Source: Planctomycetota bacterium (GTDB lineage Bacteria > Planctomycetota > UBA1135 > GCA-002686595). From it: 14,088 nt of DNA. The stretch covers positions 1-14,088 of the forward strand of contig JADJQU010000018.1 of the NCBI GenBank assembly GCA_016712565.1, written 5' to 3'. Shown in pieces: positions 7,319 to 14,088 of this stretch. Made by a program: the position numbers and the translations under genes. Under the pieces are notes generated by a model. That model ran no database searches and was not told the DNA's origin. It saw only the letters and a program-made list of their open reading frames with translations. Position 1 is the stretch's first letter. The number at the start of each line of letters is the position of its first letter.

Positions 7319-8194
7319 GGGGCTCGTGAACGGCGAGGATATTCTCGGGCTTCCCCGCTCGCCAGGCCCCTTCGGACCGTGCGCGGCCGCCCCTCGCGGC
7401 GAGAGATCCGTGGGCGGGGCCGCGGCCCTGGGGAGAGCGGCGTCGAAGTGAGCCACCACGACAGTGACGTTGTCGCGGCCGCCGAGGACGCGTGCTGCAC
7501 GAGGCCGGGCCTCTCGGGGGTCGGGCCCCTCTGCACCATGGCCTTGATCCTCCTTCTCCGACCATCTCCGTGAGGCCGTCCGTGCAAGCCGAGCATCGCC
7601 CGCCCGGATGCGGACGCATCCGGACCTTCGGGGTGATTCCGCGAGGGCGCCCGTGAGATGTGGCGCGCGGCTGGTGCGCGGCCTCTTCGGGCGGAGCAGA
7701 CCTTGCCGCACCATTTCCCCGACGACGGTGTGATCGGGTGAGCCGGTGGAGCTCGCCTTCGCGGAGGATGGGCGACTGTCCCCTGGCGATGTGGAGGAAC
7801 GAGCCGTACCGATAGGCCACGGTCAACGCTGCCCATCTCGCGGAGGGCGGGATTCCCGGCGGCCTCTTCCAACCCGGCAGTCCGCCAGCGGAGGACGGCG
7901 TCCAGCTGCTCAGCGCCGTCGCCGAGGGCGTCCGGGCCGCCGAGCGCGAAGACCCATTTGAGCGTCGAGAGGAAGAATGGCTCATCGTCTCGATGGCGAT
8001 GGCGCTCTTAGGCGCCGCCGGTGTGGCCCCGATCCCGTCCGCGACGGCGAAGAGATCTCCTTGATCTCTGCGTATCCGAGCGCGCCAGCGGATTGCCCTC
8101 CCGCGCCATCCACAGCGCGCTCGCGGGAGGCGATGAGGAAGCGGTCCTCGTTCGTGCGCCGCTCCCGGCCCGGGTCGGTGAGGCCGAACGACAC
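7315..8194 (-). CDS. PP2C-family serine/threonine phosphatase (heavily frameshifted)
   Basis: Metal-dependent phosphatase that would remove phosphate from Ser/Thr, a natural counterpart to kinases such as the one at 427-1531. Readable pieces in order: SFGLTDPGRERRTNEDRFLI (the acidic NED start of the fold), GDLFAVADGIGATPAAP (metal-binding Asp of the DGxG motif), FLSTLKWVFALGGPDALGDG, LEEAAGNPALREMG, ALTVAYRYGSFLHIA, ILREGELHRLTRSH, CSACTDGLTEMV (SDG motif, Ser read as Thr) and GGRDNVTVVVAHFD (second metal Asp). The order and spacing match bacterial PP2C proteins. GTG 8194 is used because family members begin shortly before this motif; the frame stays open to GTG 8380, and AAGGAGGAG at about 8294-8302 (minus strand) hints at a start nearer 8284. 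The stop at 7315-7317 overlaps the lipoprotein ATG. About 293 aa are expected. Confidence 0.75.
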
Positions 8195-8634
8195 CGCGGC
8201 CAGCGCGGCGGAGGCCGTGCTCGGCTTCGGGGAGGGACCGAGGGGCGGCCAGGTGCTCTCAGCGGTCGACGGGGACGTTCGCAGGCTGGGAATCTCCTCC
8301 TTCGAAAGGGTCCGTTCTGGCGTGCCTCGACGGCGGACTGGCATTCCGCACTGGCCACTCGCCGGTGTCTCGTGGATCACTCGCGAGGCCGCGTGGGTCG
8401 ACTGTCGAGCGACGTGCGAAGCCCTGTCGAGCGACGTTCTCCCGTGTACGGCGGCTCTCCAGGGTCAGGCCGTCTGGACCCGCGCTCTTCCGCACCGAGA
8501 TGTCGGTGCTCACCGAAATGGCGTGGCCGGCCCCCGTATTCCGGCGCGCGTCGATCGTGCACCGGGTAAATCCAGGGCCGGCCTCAGGTTTTCCGGGCGC
8601 TCCTGCGTCGGCGAGACATACTCTCGGCAAACCT
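8195..8634. other. Divergent intergenic region
   Basis: It lies between the minus-strand phosphatase and the plus-strand sigma-54 activator. Open frames exist on both strands, but none resembles a known protein or shows conserved motifs. A minus-strand AAGGAGGAG at about 8294-8302 may be the real phosphatase ribosome binding site, in which case roughly 100 bases here are coding. No convincing -24/-12 or ECF promoter was found by eye. Confidence 0.35.
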
Positions 8635-10156
8635 ATGGACTGCGCGACTCAGGAGGAGCCAGCGCTGCACGGTCCCTAGGGACGCTCCTCTCCGACCTCG
8701 GCGCGCTGGCCGGGCGCGTTCCCTCGATCTGGCGGTGATCGCCGAGCTGGGGACGACCTGGTGGTGCGCGCGGTGGGCGGGCACCTCGCGCGCCACGGGC
8801 GCGCCGGAACCGCCAGGCTCGTCGACTGTCCGCTCGAGCAGGCGGTTGTCGACATGCGGCGGCTGGGTGTCTTCCGGCCGGCGGGCGAGCCGCTGGACCC
8901 TCTGTCGGGGTGGTGCTCCCACGGGAGGCGCGCAGGTGACGGCGCCGCTCTTCGTGGCCGCCGGATGCACTGGCACGCTCACCCTGGTGCGGGCCGGCGG
9001 AGGCACGTTCCACGACACCGAGGTGGGGGTCGTCGCAGCGTACGCGCGCACTTCGGGCTCACGCTCCATGCCAGCGCGCTCTCGGCCGAAGTGGAGCGCC
9101 TGCGCACCACGGCGACGAGCGTGTCAGTCTGCTCGAGACGGAGCTCGAGGGCCGGCGAAAGGGGGTGATCGGGGCAGCGCGAGCCCGGCCGTGCGCGAGG
9201 TCGCATGGCGAGCGCGGCAAGTGGCATCGACGAACACCCCTGTCTTGATCCTCGGGGAGACGGGCGCTGGCAGGTGGTCGCCCCCAGATCCACGAGTGGA
9301 GCGCGCGCCAGCGGGCCGTTCGTCAAGATGAACTGCGCGGCGATCGCAGGCACGCTCGACACGAGCTCTTCAGGCACGACCGCGGGGCGTTCACGGGCGC
9401 GACGGGAGGCGCCGGGGCGATTCCAGGTCGCGGACGGGGGCACGCTGCTCCTCGACGAGGTCAGGGGCTGCCGCTGGAGGTGCAGGCGAAGCTGCTGCGC
9501 GTGCTGCAGGACGGCACGTTCTTCCCGGTCGGCAGCGATCGCCTGGTGCGGGTCGACGTGCGCATCCTCGCGGCGACGAACGTGGACCTCGAGCGCGCGA
9601 TCGCCGAGCGCACGTTCCGGGACGACCTCTTCTACCGCCTCAACGTCTTTCCGCTGCGGCTGCCGTCCCTGCGCGAGAGGCTGGAAGATCTGCCGATGTT
9701 ATGCGAGGTGTTGCTCGCGCAGCAGGCGTCACGAACGGGGCGGCGCAAGGGGGCAGTCACACCCGCGGGCCTCGAGAAGCTCGGCGGGCACACCTGGCCT
9801 GGCAACCTGCGCGAGCTCGGCAACGTGCTCGAGCGCGCCACCATCCTGTCGCGCAGCGACGCCCCTCGGCCCCGAGGTCCTGGACCTGCCGCAGCGTCCG
9901 CGATCGCTGTCGAGTCCGGCCGCGGGGCGCTCGTCGGCGCCGCCGGCCGCGGTGTCTCGACAGCGCGACAGCGACGTGTCGGCGACGCTGGACGACGCGC
10001 AGCGTCGCCACATCGAGCGTCCTCGCGCTCACGAACAGCAGGGTCTACGGGGAGGCGCGCGGCGAAGATCGCGGATCAAGCCATCCGCTGCAGAGCCGGA
10101 TGCTCAAGCTGGGGCTGCGGCGGCCGCCCCACGGCGGCCGCGGACCGGAGAGCTGA
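8635..10156 (+). CDS. Sigma-54-dependent activator, GAF-AAA+-Fis (frameshifted)
   Basis: Enhancer-binding protein that would use ATP to open promoters held by RpoN. The start is uncertain; ATG 8635 (MDCATQEEPALHG) is the nearest candidate. The N-terminal part reads as a GAF sensor: LVVRAVGGHLARHGRAGTAR, then VTAPLFVAAGCTGTLTLVRA, then GTFHDTEVGVVAAYAR. The AAA+ domain begins SPAVREVAWRARQVASTNTP. Walker A is broken: GETGAG (from 9254) is followed by a frame change where Lys should be. KMNCAAI, GAFTGA (9384-9401, the sigma-54 contact loop) and LLLDEV (Walker B) are present, then a clean stretch from 9480: VRILAATNVDLERAIAERTF, DDLFYRLNVFPLRLPSLRER and HTWPGNLRELGNVLERAT. A linker leads to a Fis-type helix-turn-helix, NSRVYGE to LQSRMLKLGLRR, itself frameshifted. 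The gene ends 123 bases before the propeller/heme gene, a plausible target. Confidence 0.85.
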
Positions 10157-10238
10157 AGCGCGCATGGGCAGCCCGAGGAGCCGGGGCGGGGGGAGACGCG
10201 GGGTCTCGGGGGCGTCGCCCACGATTTGCGCGGCCCCG

Positions 10239-10264
10239 GGAACAGATCCTTCGCGCCGGTCGTC
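10239..10264 (+). promoter_or_regulatory. Weak ECF-type promoter candidate before the propeller/heme gene
   Basis: GGAAC at 10239-10243 is followed after 18 bases by GTC at 10262-10264, the same geometry as the element at 4011-4036. However, the -35 lacks the trailing TT, GTC occurs three times in the next few bases, and transcription would begin only a few bases before ATG 10280. It is recorded because of the shared spacing. Confidence 0.22.
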
Positions 10265-10279
10265 CGTCTGGCCACGCTC

Positions 10280-12155
10280 ATGCGATCCTTCTTGCCCTCG
10301 CTCGCCGTGGCCGCCTTCCTCCTGGCCAGTTTGCCCGCCGCGGCCAGCGCGCTCTCCTCGCCCTCGGACACGGTCTCTTCGCGGGGCGGCGCGCTGGTCC
10401 TGGATCGCGGGCACCTCGTCGCGTACGTGGCCGACGCCGACAGCTCGGCCCCTCATCGGGTCGACCTCTCCTCGGGCGACGTGGTCACGACAGCCCTCGA
10501 GGGCGCCCCGCAGAGATCGTGCCTGTCGAGGACGGAATACTTGCTGTTTCGCTACGGGGCTGTGGCAAGGTCGCGTTCGTCGCGATGTCGGCTTCGGGTG
10601 AAGGGTCGGTCGAGGCGACGATGGATGTCGCCGCGGAGCCGTGGGGGCTGGCCCTCTCCCCGACGGGCACGCTGCTCGTCACGTCCGCGTGGGGCCACCG
10701 GCTGACAGGCATCGACACGGCCACCTTGCAGGCCCGCTTCTCGATGGACCTCCCGCGCGAGCCCCGCGGCGTCACGCTGTCGCCGGACGGGCGGCGCGCG
10801 TTCGTGACGCACGCGGTCGGCGACTCGATATCGGTGGTGGATCTGGCCCCCACGGCCGGGGCCGAGGGGCCCACGCTGCGCGCGGTGAAGGCGCTCGGCG
10901 GCCACCACCGCAACCGCGTGGAGAAGGCGGCGGGCGCCGGCGCCGCGCACCCGACGGCGGCGCTCGCGTACACGGCAGTCTGGAACGAGGCGGGGACTCG
11001 CCTTTTCGTGCCGCACGTCCTCGCGCAGAACGGGCGCGACACGACGCACGTGGTGGCGGGCGGCTACGGTGGAGTCTCGGTCAGGAGGACACGAGCGTGG
11101 CGGACGTGGCCGTGCTCGCGGGGGCGACGGAGCAGCCTCTCGCGGGCCCCGGCGCCGGGAGGGCGGCGCGGATGGCGCCCATCCACGAGGACTTCCTGGG
11201 GGCGCCCGGGGTGGCGCCCGCGGGCTCGCCGGCGCGGCAGGCGCGCGCCGCCGCGGTGGTGGGAGAGGCCTTGTTCGTGACGTCGTTCGGGACAGGCGAG
11301 CTCGTGGAGCTCTCCGCGCTGTCCGTCGACCCGGCGATGTCGTCGCGGCGCAGGTTCGCCGTGGGCGACGGGCCGTCGGGACTCGACGTGGACGCGGCGA
11401 CGGGGATCGCGGTCGTGTGGAACCAGCACTCGCACGACGTGGCGGTGGTGAGCCTGGGCTCCGGGGCGGTGGAGCGGATCCCGGTCGCGGCGGACCCGCT
11501 GCCCGCGGACATGGCCCTTGGAAGGCGCCTGTTCCATGCCGAGGACGACAGGCGCATCTCGCGGGACGGCCGCTCGTGCGCGGGCTGCCACCCGGAGGGC
11601 CGCGCGGACGGCCTCGTGTGGAAGCTGGGCGGCGGCGCGCGCAAGACGCTGCTGCTCGCGGGGCGCCTGGACCACGGGCCGTACGGCTGGAACGGCGAGC
11701 ACGCGGTCCTCGCGGACAACATCGACGAGACAATCCGCCGGCTGGGCGGGACGGGCCTCTCGAAAGGGGAGCTTGCGGCGCTCGCGGGGTTCGTGCAGCG
11801 CGGGTTGACCCCGCCGCCCCGCGCCGTGATGCCCGCGGCCGCGCAGGCGCAGGTGGCGCGAGGAAAGGGCGTGTTCGAGTCGGATCAGGTCGGGTGTGTG
11901 TGGTGCCACAAGCTCGATCAGCAGGCGAGCGACAGGTCGCTCCACGACGTGGGCTCGCGCGCGAAGGACGAGGACCGGGCGTCGTTCCGGACTCCGCCTC
12001 TCCGGTTCATCGACGGGGCGGGGCCGTATTTCCACGACGGCCGCTACGCCACGCTGGAGGCGGTCCTCGATCAGAACCTGGACCGGATGGGCAACACCTC
12101 GCAGCTCTCCGCGGACGATCGCGCGGCGCTCGTCGCCTTCCTGAGGTCGCTATGA
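10280..12155 (+). CDS. Exported beta-propeller / di-heme cytochrome c peroxidase-like protein
   Basis: ATG 10280 gives a signal peptide MRSFLPSLAVAAFLLASLPA ending near AASA, so a periplasmic or secreted protein of about 625 aa. Joints lie near 10505 (frame 2 to 1) and 11080 (1 to 3). The N-terminal two thirds are YncE/YVTN-like propeller blades: PWGLALSPTGTLLVTSAW, EPRGVTLSPDGRRAFVTHAV, GPSGLDVDAATGIAVVWNQH. The C-terminal third has two heme-c sites, CAGCH (11577-11591) and CVWCH (11895-11909), with the MauG/CcpA-type segments GPYFHDGRYATLEAVL and MGNTSQLSADDRAALVAF. Met in the last segment is a candidate distal ligand. The role is probably periplasmic redox chemistry, either peroxide reduction or oxidation of a protein or small substrate, with the propeller as docking domain; this is inferred from family. 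Its stop overlaps the next start by ATGA. Confidence 0.85.
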
Positions 12156-12961
12156 AACGGTATTACAAGTATGGTGTCGGGGCGCTGTCCGTCGCGGCGG
12201 CCGGGCTCACCGTCTGGTCGGCGGCGGCGAATAAACTGACCGTATTCGGATCGGTCGTCCATGCCGCCACCGCGGGGACCGAGGTGGCGCCGGGCGGCGT
12301 GGAGGTCGCGGCGCGAGGGGAGACGGCGCCTGCCCTGGCGGCGGCCATGAGCGCGCCGGAGCTCGCGGGCGCCGGGGTGGGCAGCGTCGGATCGAAGGCG
12401 GCGGAGGACCCTGGCGTGCCAGTCCCCCGGAGACCTGAAGGTCACCGTGAGGAAGACGGCGAGAGGACCTGTGGTCTCGCTCCAGCGTCCCGGCCACGTG
12501 GTGGCGCTGAAGCACGGGCGCGATCGCTGGGTGGGCCTGAACCGGCTCGACTGGACGCCGAAGCCGGGACAGCCCGCGACGCTCGTCTGGGAGACGACGA
12601 GCTCGAAGACGCTGGAGACGGTGCGAGGCGAGGTGTCGTGGGCCGCCGAGGAGGGCAAGGCGGCTCTCCAGAATGCCACTCTTCCGGTCGCGACGGCGTC
12701 GGAGTCCGCGGTGGCCCACGCGTGCCGGGCGCACGGCGACGGGGCCGGCGGGTTCGTGGTGATGTGCAAGGTGGACGGGGCGGCGGCCGCGGCGACGTTG
12801 GAGGGCGACGACCCGGAGAAGGGAGTCTGGTCGCAGGCCGGCGGCGCGACGATGGTGCGCTTCGACATCCCGATGGAGGGCGACGGGGTCGACACGAAGG
12901 TGCTGGGCTACGAGAAAGCACTCGTTCTGATGGCGCCGCTCGTGATAGACGAGCCGGATGA
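12152..12961 (+). CDS. Exported protein of unknown function (frameshifted)
   Basis: Not recognised. ATG 12152 overlaps the previous stop (ATGA) and has GAGG at 12143-12146 as ribosome binding site. The N-terminus MKRYYKYGVGALSVAAAGLT followed by VWSAAANKLTVFGSVVHAAT is a basic-hydrophobic signal peptide or membrane anchor. An Ala/Gly/Val-rich linker follows. A frame change near 12430 leads to CQSPGDLKVTVRKTARGPVV, RPGHVVALKHGRDRWVGLNR and LDWTPKPGQPATLVWETTSS, then AHACRAHGDGAGGFVVMCKV and MVRFDIPMEGDGVDTKVLGY. The folded part looks beta-rich with three cysteines. A compensating frame change just before the stop at 12959-12961 gives 269 aa, and that stop overlaps the M28 start. Position between a heme enzyme and a peptidase in one operon suggests an envelope function, perhaps a partner or substrate of the neighbours, but no activity can be named. 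Confidence 0.65.
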   Translation: MKRYYKYGVGALSVAAAGLTVWSAAANKLTVFGSVVHAATAGTEVAPGGVEVAARGETAPALAAAMSAPELAGAGVGSVGSKAAEDPGVPVPRRPEGHREEDGERTCGLAPASRPRGGAEARARSLGGPEPARLDAEAGTARDARLGDDELEDAGDGARRGVVGRRGGQGGSPECHSSGRDGVGVRGGPRVPGARRRGRRVRGDVQGGRGGGRGDVGGRRPGEGSLVAGRRRDDGALRHPDGGRRGRHEGAGLRESTRSDGAARDRRAG

Positions 12962-14088
12962 CCTCGAGCGAGACATCGCCTGCCCGCCCCGGACCGGAAC
13001 AGGAGGCCCGCTGGGCCCTGGACTTCGTCGCGCGCATCGTGGAGGCCGCGCCGCGGCGGATGGCCACGTCGGAGGACGAGCGCCGCGCGCACGAGATGAT
13101 CCGCGCCGAGATGGAGGGCCTCGGGCTCGCCACGGAGGTGCACCGGGTTCCGGTGGAACCCGGAGCCTGTACGCGAACCTCGCGCTCCACTTCGGGCTGG
13201 GGGCGCTCGGATCGCTCGCCGCGCTGCGCTCGCCCGCGCTGGGGCTCGCGCTGCACGCCGCGTCGGCGATCTCGTTCGCGGCGGACTCGTCGCGCGCGGC
13301 GTTCCTGCTGGCGAAGGTTGTTCCCGTTCGGGGACTCGCAGAACGTGCTGGGCGTGCGGCCGGCGCGGGGCGGACGGGAGCCGCGGCTGCGCATCGTGCT
13401 CCTCGCGCACGCGGACGCCGCGTTCACGGGCGTGCTGTTCCAGCCCGAGTTCGTGGCGCGCTTCGGCGCGAAGCCCGGGAGCCCGCTCTTCAAGTCGCTG
13501 CGGGTCGCGACGCTCGCCCTGGCGGGCCTCGCGGCGGTGGATGGAGCACAGATCGTATTCGGCAAGCGCGCGGCGCTCTCGGCGGCGCGGGCCGTGCTGA
13601 CGGTTCCGCCGCTCCTCGCCGCGGCCCTGAACCTGGATATCGTGGTGAGAGACCAGATCGTCCCCGGCGCGGCGGATGACCTGTCCGGGGTGGCGGGGCT
13701 GCTGTTGCTCGCGCGAAGGCTCGAGGGGCGGGTACCGGACGACGTGGAGGTGGTGTTCGTGGCGACCGGCTGCGAGGAGTCGGGGCTCGGGGGGGCGCAG
13801 GCCCTGGCGCGCGACATGCGGTCTCGCTGGGACCCGGCGACGACGGTGGTGCTCGGGCTCGACAGCCTCGCGAACGGCGCCCTCTGTTATTCCACGGAAG
13901 GGGAGGTGTTCCCGGTGCCGCTCGCGGCGTGGCTGCAGGGCACGCTGGACGCGGTGGCCGCGGCCCACGAGGAGCACCGGGAGGTCGTCTCCTTCGAGAT
14001 CCCTGTGGGCGGCACGGACGCCATCCCGTTCGCGGTGGCGGGTTACCCTGCGGTGACGATCGGCCGGGTCGATCGGAAGACCGGGATC
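12958..14088 (+). CDS. M28-family metallopeptidase with membrane segments, cut by window end
   Basis: Di-zinc aminopeptidase-type enzyme, 3' end outside the window. ATG 12958 overlaps the upstream stop (ATGA) and opens MTSSETSPARPGPEQEARWA. Typical M28 lead-in: DERRAHEMIRAEMEGLGLAT. Frame changes near 13150, 13165 and 13312 are needed; after 13315 the frame is intact to the end. Zinc-site residues: His in LLAHADA (13408), Asp in GAADDLSG (about 13675), the Glu pair in CEESGLGG (about 13775), Asp in GLDSLANG (13861), then GGTDAIPFAVAGYPAVTIGR. The last His ligand would fall beyond 14088. Unusual: a hydrophobic stretch LYANLALHFGLGALGSLAAL precedes the catalytic His, and about 89 residues separate the first two ligands, where about 20 is usual; that insertion holds LRVATLALAGLAAV and LTVPPLLAAALNL. 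A membrane-embedded peptidase is inferred. Substrate is unknown. Confidence 0.8.
   Translation, partial: MTSSETSPARPGPEQEARWALDFVARIVEAAPRRMATSEDERRAHEMIRAEMEGLGLATEVHRVPVEPGACTRTSRSTSGWGRSDRSPRCARPRWGSRCTPRRRSRSRRTRRARRSCWRRLFPFGDSQNVLGVRPARGGREPRLRIVLLAHADAAFTGVLFQPEFVARFGAKPGSPLFKSLRVATLALAGLAAVDGAQIVFGKRAALSAARAVLTVPPLLAAALNLDIVVRDQIVPGAADDLSGVAGLLLLARRLEGRVPDDVEVVFVATGCEESGLGGAQALARDMRSRWDPATTVVLGLDSLANGALCYSTEGEVFPVPLAAWLQGTLDAVAAAHEEHREVVSFEIPVGGTDAIPFAVAGYPAVTIGRVDRKTGI

Noticed and set aside
8259..8630. Small minus-strand gene upstream of the phosphatase
   Set aside because: No recognisable motif, and it overlaps open frames on the other strand. Codon bias is not clear enough to call it.
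10641..11733. Long overlapping frames on both strands of the heme-protein gene
   Set aside because: They are Arg/Pro/Gly-rich shadows of the propeller-coding frame in GC-rich sequence.

Overview
The window is a very GC-rich stretch that reads like a Myxococcota (Polyangia/Sorangium-like) genome. It has a Hanks-type kinase, a PP2C phosphatase, a GAF-AAA+-Fis sigma-54 activator, several lipoproteins and a propeller/di-heme c-type protein. The taxonomic guess is inference from gene content and composition. No RNA gene, CRISPR array, transposase or integrase was recognised.

Sequence quality shapes everything here. Almost every gene can be read only by joining two to about eight reading frames, with single-base gains or losses at the joints. 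Conserved motifs (HRDLKP, SAKKDA, GAFTGA, CxxCH, HxH) survive on both sides of the joints, so I treat most breaks as consensus errors and annotate whole genes. Two blocks (about 3226-3582 and 3665-3880) are almost pure G/C with homopolymers up to 20. They lie inside a GH31 glycosidase gene and look like artefact.

Layout. 1-426: no confident gene. 427-1531 (+): serine/threonine kinase, possibly behind a sigma-54 promoter. 1583-2949 (-): tryptophanase (tnaA), convergent with the kinase. 3046-3891 (+): damaged GH31 lipoprotein, divergent from tnaA. 4148-5398 and 5447-6411 (+): a lipoprotein with an EF-hand-like loop followed by an M23 metallopeptidase, behind an ECF-type promoter candidate. 6460-7318 and 7315-8194 (-): a Cys-rich lipoprotein overlapped by ATGA with an upstream PP2C phosphatase. 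8635-10156 (+): sigma-54 activator. 10280-12155, 12152-12961 and 12958-14088 (+): beta-propeller/di-heme peroxidase-like protein, unknown exported protein and membrane-inserted M28 peptidase, joined by two ATGA overlaps; the last runs off the window.

Functional picture (inference). The kinase and PP2C give phosphorylation and dephosphorylation capacity, and the sigma-54 activator sits directly upstream of the three-gene envelope/periplasm operon and may control it. The EF-hand lipoprotein and M23 enzyme look like an envelope-remodelling pair. Tryptophanase would provide indole, pyruvate and ammonia. The least described elements are the 269-aa exported protein, the Cys-rich lipoprotein, the EF-hand lipoprotein and the M28 enzyme with hydrophobic insertions in its catalytic domain.
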